From contig JADJXE010000001.1 in assembly GCA_016716005.1 (NCBI GenBank), positions 1,129,001-1,193,000 of the forward strand: 64,000 bases of DNA. Direction: 5' to 3'. Positions 35,265 to 43,097 of this stretch are shown piece after piece; the first letter of the stretch is position 1, and the number at the start of each line of letters is the position of its first letter. This stretch comes from Acidimicrobiales bacterium. GTDB lineage: Bacteria > Actinomycetota > Acidimicrobiia > Acidimicrobiales > JADJXE01. The notes under the pieces are model-generated. The model searched no databases. It was not told the origin of the DNA and saw only the letters and a list, made by a program, of their open reading frames with translations. A program made the translations under genes and the position numbers.

Positions 35265-36071
35265 ATGGGGTTGCCCCTCCCGAGCACGCTGTCGCCGTCG
35301 AAGGTCGAGTCGTTCACCAGCTGCGCGCTGGCCTTCCGGTACTCGGTGATCGACCGGCTGCCCGAGCCCCCCTCGCCGTTCGCGGTGCGCGGCACCCTCG
35401 TGCACCGCGCCCTCGAGCTGCTCCACGCCGGCCCGCCCGAGGCGCGCACGGTCGACGCGGCCCTGGCCCACCTCGACCGCGCCGTCGAGGAGGTGGCCGC
35501 GACCGACGAGTGGGCCGGCCTCGGGCTCGACGCCGCCGGGGAGGACGCCCTGCGGGCCGAGTGCGCGGACCTCGTCCGCCGGTACTTCGCGCTCGAGGAC
35601 CCCCGGGCCGTGCAGGCGATCGGGCTGGAGCTGATGCTCGAGACCGAGGTGGGGGGCGTGCGCCTCCGCGGGATCATCGACCGGCTCGAGCTCGACGGAG
35701 CCGGCGAGCTGGTCGTCACCGACTACAAGACGGGGCGGTCACCGTCGGTGCAACACGAGCGGGGGCGCCTGGGCGGCGTCCAGTTCTACGCCGTGCTGTG
35801 CGAACGGGTGCTCGGGCGGCGTCCGGCGCGGGTGCAGCTGCTCTACCTCGGCGACGGCGTCACCATCTCGGCCACCCCCACCGAGCAGTCCACCACGGGC
35901 CTGGTGAAGCGGGTCGGTGCGGTGTGGACCGCGGTCGAGCGGGCCTGCGCGGCCGACGACTTCCGCCCGAAGCCCGGGCCGCTGTGCGACTACTGCGCCT
36001 TCCGCGCCTACTGCCCGGCCCAGGGCGGCGATCCGGCCGCCGCTCGTCACCTCGCCGTCGTCGGTGGCTGA
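35265..36071 (+). CDS. Stand-alone RecB-like PD-(D/E)XK nuclease with Fe-S cysteines
   Basis: 268-residue nuclease of the Cas4/AddB/RecB-type superfamily. Active-site pieces: His in RGTLVHRALELL, Asp in RGIIDRLEL, and Asp-x-Lys in VVTDYKTGRSPS, with the following Gln in GGVQFYAVL. One Cys in SFTSCALAFRY and three in LCDYCAFRAYCPA match the 4Fe-4S cluster of this group. No helicase is attached, so it acts alone or with an unlinked partner in DNA end processing or repair. ATG at 35265 sits seven bases after TAGGGT of a TGACACAC-type promoter, which suggests DNA-damage control (inference). It overlaps the PAP2 gene by eight bases. Confidence 0.88.
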   Translation: MGLPLPSTLSPSKVESFTSCALAFRYSVIDRLPEPPSPFAVRGTLVHRALELLHAGPPEARTVDAALAHLDRAVEEVAATDEWAGLGLDAAGEDALRAECADLVRRYFALEDPRAVQAIGLELMLETEVGGVRLRGIIDRLELDGAGELVVTDYKTGRSPSVQHERGRLGGVQFYAVLCERVLGRRPARVQLLYLGDGVTISATPTEQSTTGLVKRVGAVWTAVERACAADDFRPKPGPLCDYCAFRAYCPAQGGDPAAARHLAVVGG

Positions 36072-36654
36072 TCCGCTGGTGGATGCCCCGGCCGGCCCCA
36101 CCTCGCTCGAGCTGGCGAGCGGCCTCCGGGCCCGGGTCGCAGCCTTCGACCGGCAGGCCGACACCGCCCTCGACCCGCTGCGGGGGCACCCGGTCGCCGA
36201 CCGGGTGCTGTACGCGGCCTCGGAGCTGGCCGACTTCAGCCTCCTGTGGCACCTCATCGGCGCGGCCGAGGGGTTGCGCTCGGCGCCGGCGGCCCGCCGC
36301 TCGGTGCGGTTCGCGATCGCCCTCGGCGCGGAGTCCCTCCTGGTCAACCAGGGCGTCAAGCGGCTCTTCGAGCGGGGCCGGCCCCGGCACGACGGCCATC
36401 GGCCCCACCACCTCCGCCGACCCAGCACCAGCAGCTTCCCCAGCGGGCACGCCAGCGCCGCTTTCTTCGCGGCCACGATCCTCAGCGCCGGCCGCCCCCG
36501 GACCGCCCCGGCCCTGTTCGGGCTGGCCGGGCTGGTGGGCACGAGCCGGGCGTACGTCCGCATCCACCACGCCTCCGACGTCGTGGGCGGCGCGGCCGTC
36601 GGCCTGGTGCTCGGCGCCCTGGCCCGCCGTTGGGTCACGAACGGCCCGCCGTAG
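36064..36654 (+). CDS. PAP2-family phosphatase
   Basis: 196-residue membrane phosphatase with all three PAP2 motifs: KRLFERGRP, STSSFPSGHASAAF and SRAYVRIHHASDVVGG, holding the catalytic His and Asp. Hydrophobic segments lie between them. It probably removes phosphate from a lipid phosphate such as undecaprenyl pyrophosphate or phosphatidate. GTG at 36064 lies eight bases inside the end of the nuclease gene, so the two share a transcript. The functional link between them is not obvious. Confidence 0.85.
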   Translation: MADPLVDAPAGPTSLELASGLRARVAAFDRQADTALDPLRGHPVADRVLYAASELADFSLLWHLIGAAEGLRSAPAARRSVRFAIALGAESLLVNQGVKRLFERGRPRHDGHRPHHLRRPSTSSFPSGHASAAFFAATILSAGRPRTAPALFGLAGLVGTSRAYVRIHHASDVVGGAAVGLVLGALARRWVTNGPP

Positions 36655-36707
36655 CCCCCGGTCGCAGCCGGGGAATCTCCGGCGCCCGCACGAGGTTCCA
36701 GCGGGTC

Positions 36708-37310
36708 ATGAGCCTCCGCTTCGCCGTGACGTGGGACTACCGCTGCCCGTTCGCCCGCAACGCCCACGAGCACGTGCTCGCGGCCCTCGCCGACGGGGCC
36801 GAGTGGGAGGTCCGCTTCGTGCCCTTCTCGCTGGGCCAGGTCCATGTGGCCGAGGGGGAGCCCGCGGTGTGGGAGCGGCCGGAGACCGACACGGGCCTGC
36901 TCGCCCTGCAGGCCGGCGTGGTGGTCCGCGACCAGCACCCTGGCCGGTTCCCGGCGGTGCACGCCGCGCTGTTCGCGGCCCGCCACGACCAGGGTCGCCA
37001 CCTCCGCGACCAGGCCGTGGTGCGTGACGTGCTCGAGGCCAGCGGGGTGGACGCCGACGCGGTCCTCGCCGAGGTCGCCACCGGCGCGCCGCTCGAGACG
37101 ATCCGCAAGGAGCACGAGGAGGTCGTCGCCAGCCACGACGTTTGGGGGGTGCCGACGTTCCTGTCGGGTGACCGGGCCGCCTTCGTCCGGCTCATGGACC
37201 GGCCCGCCGGTGACGCCCAGCGGGCGCGCCGGTCCGTCGAGCACGTGCTCGACCTCCTCGACGGCTGGGTCGAGCTCAACGAGTTCAAGCACACCTCCCT
37301 GCAGCGGTGA
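36708..37310 (+). CDS. DsbA-family thioredoxin-fold protein
   Basis: 200 residues. The DsbA-like fold begins RFAVTWDYRCPFARNAHEHVL, then an inserted helical domain and the cis-Pro loop VWGVPTFLSGDRA. Only the first cysteine of the usual CxxC remains (CPFA). It may therefore be a glutathione- or mycothiol-dependent isomerase-like enzyme rather than a disulfide oxidase. No signal peptide, so it is cytosolic. ATG at 36708. The acyltransferase gene follows about 60 bases later. Confidence 0.82.
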   Translation: MSLRFAVTWDYRCPFARNAHEHVLAALADGAEWEVRFVPFSLGQVHVAEGEPAVWERPETDTGLLALQAGVVVRDQHPGRFPAVHAALFAARHDQGRHLRDQAVVRDVLEASGVDADAVLAEVATGAPLETIRKEHEEVVASHDVWGVPTFLSGDRAAFVRLMDRPAGDAQRARRSVEHVLDLLDGWVELNEFKHTSLQR

Positions 37311-37371
37311 CGGCGCTGCCGCGCTGAGGGCGCCGTGGGCCGACCGGCAGGGGACGGCCTAAGGTGCGCCC

Positions 37372-38757
37372 GTGCGGGACCGGCCCTACGAGTTCGAGCG
37401 TCGGATGACCGAGGCCGAGGCCCTGATGTGGCACCTGGAGAAGGACCCGTTCCTGTCCTCCTCGTTCGCCAGCGTCACGTTCCTCGACGCCGCGCCCGAC
37501 CTCGAGCGGTTCAAGCGGCGGATGGCCCGGGCGGTGGCGGTGGTGCCCCGCCTCCGCCAGCGGGTCGCCCCCGCCTTCGGGCGGTTCATCCCCCCCGCCT
37601 GGGAGGACGATCCCGACTTCGACCTCGACTTCCACGTGCGCCGGGTGTCGCTGCCGCCCCCGGCGGGCCCCCGCGAGGTGCTCGACCACGCCGCGCTGGT
37701 GCTCGCCGACCCGATCGACCGCACCCGCCCGCTCTGGGAGTTCGTCGTGGTCGAGGGGCTCGTCGGCGGGCAGGCGGCCCTCGTGCAGAAGATGCACCAC
37801 ACCGTCACCGACGGCGAAGGCGGCATCCGCATCTCGGCCGAGTTCCTCGACCTCGACCGTGAGGCCCCGGACCCCCCGCCGCTGGAGGCCGGCCCTGACC
37901 TCGCCCCCGCCCCCGCCCGGCTCGGTGGTCTGGCCGAGGTCGTGGCGGGCACGGTCAAGCTCCCGCTGGCCATGGCACGCGGTGCGCTGGGCGCCCTCCG
38001 CAGGCCGGGCGACCTCCCCGCCGCGGGCATCGACGCGGTCGCCAACGCCCAGAGCCTGCTGCGCCAGCTGGCGGTGACCGAGCGAGCCCACTCCCCCCTG
38101 TGGACCGACCGCTCGCTCCGGCGGCGGGTCGAGGTGCTCCAGGTTCCCTTCGACGACGCCCGGGCCGCGGCGAAGGCCATGGGCGGCACCCTCAACGACC
38201 TGTTCGTGGCGGCTGCGGCCCGTGCCGCCGGTGCGTACCACCAGCGGCTCGACGCCCCGGTGCGCGACCTCCGGGCGTCGGTGGCCCTGAGCACCCGGAC
38301 GACCAGGTCGGTGGGCGGCAACGCCTTCTCCCTCGGCCGCCTGCTCGTCCCCACCGACCTGCCGGAGCCCCGGGCCACCTTCGACGTGATCCGCGATCGG
38401 ATGGGGTCGGTGCGGGCGTCCCGCCAGCTCGGAGCGGTGGACACGCTGGCCGCGGTGGTCAACCTGCTGCCCACACCGGTGCTGGTGGGGCTGGCTCGCC
38501 AGCAGGTCTCCACCGTCGACTTCGCCACGTCCAACGTGCGGGCCGCACCGTTCGACCTCTACATCGCCGGAGCCCGGATCCTGGCCAACTACGCGATCGG
38601 GCCCACGGGCGGGACCGCCTTCAACGTCACCCTCATGTCGTACGCGGGCCAACTCGACCTGGGGGTGAACATCGACACGGCGGCGGTCGCCGAGCCCGAG
38701 CTGCTCCGCGACCTCCTGGAGGGGGCCTTCGCCGAGCTGATCGCGGCCGCCGGCTGA
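37372..38757 (+). CDS. Wax-ester synthase / diacylglycerol acyltransferase (WS/DGAT)
   Basis: 461-residue acyltransferase making storage triacylglycerol or wax esters from acyl-CoA. The catalytic motif is MHHTVTDGEGG, with two His and Asp, near residue 143. TLNDLFVAAAARAAGAY and the final NVTLMSYAGQLDLGVNID are typical of the family. The start is GTG at 37372, six bases after TAAGGT, giving a leaderless mRNA. Membrane-associated in related bacteria. It links acyl-CoA pools here to lipid storage. Confidence 0.92.
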   Translation: MRDRPYEFERRMTEAEALMWHLEKDPFLSSSFASVTFLDAAPDLERFKRRMARAVAVVPRLRQRVAPAFGRFIPPAWEDDPDFDLDFHVRRVSLPPPAGPREVLDHAALVLADPIDRTRPLWEFVVVEGLVGGQAALVQKMHHTVTDGEGGIRISAEFLDLDREAPDPPPLEAGPDLAPAPARLGGLAEVVAGTVKLPLAMARGALGALRRPGDLPAAGIDAVANAQSLLRQLAVTERAHSPLWTDRSLRRRVEVLQVPFDDARAAAKAMGGTLNDLFVAAAARAAGAYHQRLDAPVRDLRASVALSTRTTRSVGGNAFSLGRLLVPTDLPEPRATFDVIRDRMGSVRASRQLGAVDTLAAVVNLLPTPVLVGLARQQVSTVDFATSNVRAAPFDLYIAGARILANYAIGPTGGTAFNVTLMSYAGQLDLGVNIDTAAVAEPELLRDLLEGAFAELIAAAG

Positions 38758-38791
38758 CCGGCCGGTGGGGCCGGTGGGGACCGCCGGGGGA

Positions 38792-38974
38792 TCAGCTGGC
38801 GGTGGCCGAGACCTCGGGCTCGCGATCGGCCGCGGCGAGCACCATCCGGACGTCGAGGAGGAGATCGGCGACCTCGTCGGTCGACACCAGCTCGCGATGG
38901 ACCAGCTCGCCCAGCCCGCGGTCGATCACCGCGAGGGCCTCGGTGATCATCTGGAGCTCACGCGACTCGGTCAT
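38792..38974 (-). CDS. Small 60-residue protein under a TGACACA-type promoter
   Basis: 60 residues, mostly one or two amphipathic helices (ELQMITEALAVIDRGLGELV, then DEVADLLLDVRMVLAAADRE) rich in Leu and acidic residues. ATG at 38974 has GGGAG five or six bases upstream. An alternative TTG at 39025 would be leaderless, five bases after TACCGT, adding 17 Pro-rich residues. The leader between promoter and ATG holds a 7-bp hairpin. No family recognised. A protein-binding helper or regulator is possible from its shape. Confidence 0.65.
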   Translation of the reverse strand: MTESRELQMITEALAVIDRGLGELVHRELVSTDEVADLLLDVRMVLAAADREPEVSATAS

Positions 38975-39007
38975 CGACACTCCCAGCGCCGGAGGCGGCA
39001 TGGCCGC

Positions 39008-39024
39008 TGCGGGAGGATCCCGCA
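39008..39024 (-). repeat. Hairpin in the leader of the 60-residue gene
   Basis: TGCGGGA and TCCCGCA form a perfect 7-bp stem with a three-base loop, about 10 bases downstream of the predicted start of transcription. It could hide or expose an upstream TTG, or stabilise the leader. Confidence 0.6.
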
Positions 39025-39030
39025 ACGACC

Positions 39031-39053
39031 ACGGTACCCCCGCCCTGTGTCAA
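39031..39053 (-). promoter_or_regulatory. TTGACACAG-N8-TACCGT promoter-like site
   Basis: Read on the minus strand: TTGACACAG (39053-39045), eight bases, TACCGT (39036-39031). It lies upstream of the 60-residue gene. With the sites at 4186, 35236 and 58540 it shares TGACACA, the eight-base spacer and a nAnnnT -10 box. Confidence 0.6.
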
Positions 39054-39131
39054 CGACGCATCGGCACGCTGTCGACGATCTGACCTCCGGCCCGACGCCG
39101 GCCGGCCCCGGGGCCCTAGGGTGACCGCCCC

Positions 39132-40127
39132 ATGGACGCCACCACCGCCCCCCTCGGTCTGACCGTCGCCAGCCTCGGCGCGCTGGGCGTGCCCGCCGCC
39201 GTCGACCTCGCTCGACGGGCCGAGGCGCTCGGCTACCGCTCGTTCTGGACCGCCGAGACCGTCGGCGCCGAGGCCTTCTCGCTGCTCGCCGCCGTCGGCG
39301 GGGCCGCACCGGCCCTCGACCTCGGAACCGGCGTCATCGCCCTGCAGCTGCGCACGCCGCCCCTCGTGGCCATGGCCGGGGCCACCCTGCAGGCCCTCCA
39401 CCCCGATCGGGACATCCTGCTGGGCGTCGGGATCTCGTCGCCGGTCGTCACCGGCAGGTGGCACGGCGCGCCCTACGGAAGCCGTCCCCTCGCCCGGGTG
39501 CGGGAGTACGTCACCCTCCTCAAGCAGTGCCTGTCCGGCGAGTCGGTGTCGTTCTCGGGCGACTTCTACGAGGTCAGCCGGTTCCGGCTCGGGGTCCGCC
39601 TGGGCGAGCGACGGCCCAAGGTGGTGGTTGGCGCCCTCAACGAGCGCATGCTGCGCCTGGCCGGCGAGGTGGCCGACGGCGTCGTGCTCAACTACCTCCC
39701 GGCGTCGCACGTGCCGTGGTGCGTGGAGCGGGTGCGCGAGGGCGGCCCGGCCACGATCTACGCCTACGTCCACGCCGGCGTGGTGGCCGACCGGGCCGAC
39801 GGCATCGAGGCGGCGCGCCGCGACCTCTTCTCGTACGCGGTGGTCGACGCCTACGCCAGGAGCTTCGAGCAGGCCGGGTTCGGCGACGAGGTCGCCGAGA
39901 TCCGCGAGCGCCACCGTGCGGGCGACCGGGAGGCTGCGGTCGCCGCGGTGTCCGACCGCATGGTCGACGCCATCGACGTGATGGGCGACGCCGCCCACGT
40001 GCGCGCCACCGTCCGGTCGTACGTGGAGGCGGGTGTGGAGCACCCGATCCTCATGCCCCTGCCCTGGGGGCCCGACCGCCTCGCCGTCACCGAGGCCACC
40101 CTCCGCGCTGCCATCGACGAGGGCTGA
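39132..40127 (+). CDS. LLM-class F420-dependent oxidoreductase
   Basis: 331-residue luciferase-like TIM barrel. LARRAEALGYRSFWTAETVG, LGTGVIALQLRTPPLVAM, LLGVGISSPVVTGRWHG and PKVVVGALNERMLRLAGEVADG are standard for the F420 subgroup with C-terminal substrate helices. ATG at 39132; TAGGGT lies nine bases upstream, so it is probably leaderless. It resembles the gene at 53097-54068 more than the one at 8569-9609. Substrate unknown. Confidence 0.88.
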   Translation: MDATTAPLGLTVASLGALGVPAAVDLARRAEALGYRSFWTAETVGAEAFSLLAAVGGAAPALDLGTGVIALQLRTPPLVAMAGATLQALHPDRDILLGVGISSPVVTGRWHGAPYGSRPLARVREYVTLLKQCLSGESVSFSGDFYEVSRFRLGVRLGERRPKVVVGALNERMLRLAGEVADGVVLNYLPASHVPWCVERVREGGPATIYAYVHAGVVADRADGIEAARRDLFSYAVVDAYARSFEQAGFGDEVAEIRERHRAGDREAAVAAVSDRMVDAIDVMGDAAHVRATVRSYVEAGVEHPILMPLPWGPDRLAVTEATLRAAIDEG

Positions 40128-40178
40128 GCCCGGCGGCCGTCACGTCGGGACGGGCCGCACCGCCCTACCATCCGGGCC

Positions 40179-40988
40179 ATGGAGCTCGCCGACAAGGTCG
40201 TGGTCGTCACCGGTGGGGGCAACGGCATCGGGCGGGCCCTCGCCCGCCGCATCGCCGCCGAGGGGGCACGCGGCGTCGCCGTCGTCGATCGCGACGCGGT
40301 CGGCGCCGAGGCCACGGCGTCCGACATCACGGCGGCCGGCGGCCGGGCCCTCGCCCTGGCCGCCAACGTGGCCGTCGAGGCCGAGCTCGTCGGCGCGGTC
40401 GAGCGCACCGAGACGGCCTTCGGGCCCATCGACCTGTTCTGCGCCAACGCCGGCATCGGGCTGGGCGCAGGGCCCGAGACCCCCGACGACGACTGGCAGC
40501 GGATCTGGGAGGTGAACGTGATGGCCCACGTGCGGGCCGCCCGCGTCCTGCTCCCGGGCTGGCTCGCCCGGGGCGAGGGCTACTTCCTGGCGACGGCGTC
40601 GGCCGCCGGCCTGCTGACCCAGATCGGGTCGGCGCCCTATGCCGTCACCAAGCACGCCACCGTCGCCTTCGCCGAGTGGCTGGCCATCACCTACGGCGAC
40701 CAAGGGTTGCGGGTGTCGTGCCTGTGCCCGCAGGGGGTCCGCACCCAGATGCTCGTGGGCGACATCGGCTCGGCCGCCAGCGCCACCGTGATCGGTGCCG
40801 GCCAGGTGCTCGAGCCCGACGACGTGGCCGACGTCGTGGTCGCCGGCCTGGCCGAGGAGCGCTTCCTGATCCTCCCCCACCCCGAGGTGCTGACCTACCT
40901 CCAGCGCAAGACCGGCGACTACGACCGCTGGCTGAGCGGGATGCGCCGGCTGCAGGCCCGGGTGCGGGCCGAGGCGGGCGAGGCGTGA
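40179..40988 (+). CDS. SDR-family oxidoreductase
   Basis: 269 residues, classical SDR. TGGGNGIGRALARR cofactor motif, CANAGIGLGAGP, the catalytic Ser in ATASAAGLLTQIG and Tyr-x3-Lys in PYAVTKHATV. The C-terminal part is longer than usual, with a PHPEVLTYLQRKTGDYDRWL tail. ATG at 40179 lies seven bases after TACCAT, giving a leaderless mRNA. It is first of three genes joined by four-base overlaps. Confidence 0.88.
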   Translation: MELADKVVVVTGGGNGIGRALARRIAAEGARGVAVVDRDAVGAEATASDITAAGGRALALAANVAVEAELVGAVERTETAFGPIDLFCANAGIGLGAGPETPDDDWQRIWEVNVMAHVRAARVLLPGWLARGEGYFLATASAAGLLTQIGSAPYAVTKHATVAFAEWLAITYGDQGLRVSCLCPQGVRTQMLVGDIGSAASATVIGAGQVLEPDDVADVVVAGLAEERFLILPHPEVLTYLQRKTGDYDRWLSGMRRLQARVRAEAGEA

Positions 40989-41239
40989 CCGCGCTCGACC
41001 TGGGGCTGCGGCCGGGCGAGGTGGTGCGGTTCCGCCGGCGCGCCGGCGGCCACTGGCACGAGGGCGTCGTCGCCGGCCTCGAGAAGGACGGCAGCGTCAC
41101 CGTGCACGACCTCGACGGGGCCGCCCGGTCGCTGCCCCCGGAGCGCCTCGAGGTGCGCACCCGCGGCCGCCGCGGGGCCCCGCGGTGGGAGCCCCTCGTG
41201 CGGCGAGCGGGCCGCGAGGAGCAGCTGACGCTGTGGTGA
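40985..41239 (+). CDS. Small SH3/Tudor-like protein
   Basis: 84 residues. The core strand pattern GEVVRFRRRAGGHWHEGVV, then GSVTVHDLDGAARSLPPERLEVR resembles a small SH3- or Tudor-like barrel, basic in its second half, so nucleic-acid binding is possible. It begins with GTG inside the stop of the SDR (GTGA) and ends inside the start of the DUF2207 gene (GTGA). Tight linkage on both sides suggests equal dosing rather than a proven shared pathway. Confidence 0.6.
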   Translation: MTALDLGLRPGEVVRFRRRAGGHWHEGVVAGLEKDGSVTVHDLDGAARSLPPERLEVRTRGRRGAPRWEPLVRRAGREEQLTLW

Positions 41240-43038
41240 CGGCCCGCTCCCGCCGACCGCGGCCGGCTTCCCGTGGTGTCGTCGCGCTCCTCGTCGCCAT
41301 CGGCTCGCTGCTGCTGCTGGCCGGGCCGGCGTGGGCCAAGAGCTTCTCCATCGACCGGGTCGAGATCACCGCCACCTGGAACCCGGACGGTTCGCTCGAC
41401 GTCCGCGAGCGCATCACCTACGACTTCGACGGCTCCTTCTCGGTCGGCACCCGCCCCATCCCCTCGCAGCCGCCCTACCGGGTGGTCGACATGGCGGCGA
41501 GCCTCCCCAACGGCGAGCCGCTCGAGGTGCTCGACCCCGATCCGGGCTCGTTCGAGTGGGCCCTCGGCCCCGTCGACGACGGCACCCACACCTACGACAT
41601 CACCTACACGGTGCTGGGCGCTCCCATCGGCACCGACGTCGCCGAGCTCTACTGGAAGTGGGTCGGCGAGACCCACCCGACGATCGGCGAGGTGGACGTG
41701 ACCATCACGGTCCCGGGCACCGGCGAGGGGGTGCGGGCCTGGGGGCACGGGTCGCTCACGGGCGTGGTGGCCATCGACGGCCCGGTCGTCACCTGGCGCG
41801 ACCGGAACGTGCCGCCGGGGGTCTTCGTCGAGGGCCGGGTGGCGGTGCCCTCGAGCGCGTTCACGGCCCCGCCCACCAGCGGGGCGCTCCTGCCCGACAT
41901 CCTCGCCGAGGAGGGCGCCTACGCCGAGGAGGCCAACCGCCTCCGCGACGAGGCCCTGCGCCAGGCCGAGGCCGAGGCACGCCGCCGCGACCGGCTGAAC
42001 GTGGCCGCGCCCGTGGTCGCCCTGCTCGCCCTCGCCGGCTTCGGGCTGCTGTGGCTCCGCTACGGCAAGGAGCCGGAGCCGGGCGACGACATCGGCGAGT
42101 ACTGGCGGGAGCCGCTCGACGACCCGCCCGCGGTGGTGGTCGCCCTGCGCGAGTGGGGGCAGGTCCCCGCCACCGCGTTCGGCGCCACGGTGGTCGACCT
42201 GGCCCAGCGGGGCCACCTCACCATCGAGGAGCAGCGCGACGAGCGCCTCGGGCCGGACAAGGTCGACTGGCACTTCCGCCGAACCGGGAAGGCCGACACC
42301 TCCGGGCTGCTCGACTTCGAGCGCCAGACCCTCGACCTGGTCTTCCGGGGATCGGCCGAGACCAGCCAGGACGCGCTCACCACCTGGGCCCGCGAGGAGG
42401 TCTCGACCGCGCAGCGCCTCTGGACCGCCTGGAAGGGCGCGGTGACGCGCGACTACAAGGCCCGCGGCTACGTCCGCAGCCGCGGCGGCCTCGTAGCCCT
42501 GGCCGCCCTCGGCGCCTTCGCGGTGGGGGCCCTGGGGGTCTGGGCCGTCGCGTCGGGCGCGGCGCTGGGGTGGGTGGCCATCGCCGTAGGCGTGCTCCTG
42601 CTGCTGTGCTCTCCCCTGCTCCGCCAGCGCACCCCCGCGGGCGCCCGCCGCGCCGCGCAGTGGGGCGCGTTCCGCCGGTTCGTCAAGGACTTCTCGCGGC
42701 TCGACGAGTCGCCGGCGGGCGACCTCGTGCTGTACGAGCGGTACCTGGTCTACGCGGTGGCCCTGGGCGTGTCGGACGACCTGATGCGCGGCCTCGCCCT
42801 GCGGGTGCCCGAGGTGGCGTCGGGGGCGTCGACGTTCGCCACCTGGTACGTCGTCTCGTCGGCCGGCGGGTTCGACCGCCTCTCGTCGATCGGGGAGGTC
42901 GGCTCGTTCGCCCAGTCGTTCGGCCACGCCGTCGCCGTCGCGTCCACGCCGAAGTCGAGCGGCAGCGGCTTCGGAGGCGGGGGCTTCTCCGGAGGTGGCG
43001 GCGGGGGCGGCGGCGGCGGGGGCATCGGCGCCCGCTGA
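41236..43038 (+). CDS. DUF2207-domain membrane protein
   Basis: 600 residues. Signal peptide (to about residue 34, ending PAWA), an extracellular DUF2207 domain (SIDRVEITATWNPDGSLDVR, YDITYTVLGAPIGTDVAELYW), a membrane helix near residue 265, a cytosolic region (AVVVALREWGQVPATAFGAT, VVDLAQRGHLTIEEQRDERL), then a pair of helices near 420-460, and a glycine-rich tail with 11 consecutive Gly. This is the usual DUF2207 layout; function is unknown. GTG at 41236 overlaps the previous stop. Confidence 0.88.
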   Translation: MTARSRRPRPASRGVVALLVAIGSLLLLAGPAWAKSFSIDRVEITATWNPDGSLDVRERITYDFDGSFSVGTRPIPSQPPYRVVDMAASLPNGEPLEVLDPDPGSFEWALGPVDDGTHTYDITYTVLGAPIGTDVAELYWKWVGETHPTIGEVDVTITVPGTGEGVRAWGHGSLTGVVAIDGPVVTWRDRNVPPGVFVEGRVAVPSSAFTAPPTSGALLPDILAEEGAYAEEANRLRDEALRQAEAEARRRDRLNVAAPVVALLALAGFGLLWLRYGKEPEPGDDIGEYWREPLDDPPAVVVALREWGQVPATAFGATVVDLAQRGHLTIEEQRDERLGPDKVDWHFRRTGKADTSGLLDFERQTLDLVFRGSAETSQDALTTWAREEVSTAQRLWTAWKGAVTRDYKARGYVRSRGGLVALAALGAFAVGALGVWAVASGAALGWVAIAVGVLLLLCSPLLRQRTPAGARRAAQWGAFRRFVKDFSRLDESPAGDLVLYERYLVYAVALGVSDDLMRGLALRVPEVASGASTFATWYVVSSAGGFDRLSSIGEVGSFAQSFGHAVAVASTPKSSGSGFGGGGFSGGGGGGGGGGGIGAR

Positions 43039-43097
43039 TCCGGATCGCGCCGCCGTCGCCGGAGCGTCGGTCGGCGGCCGACAGTACAGTCCGCCCC

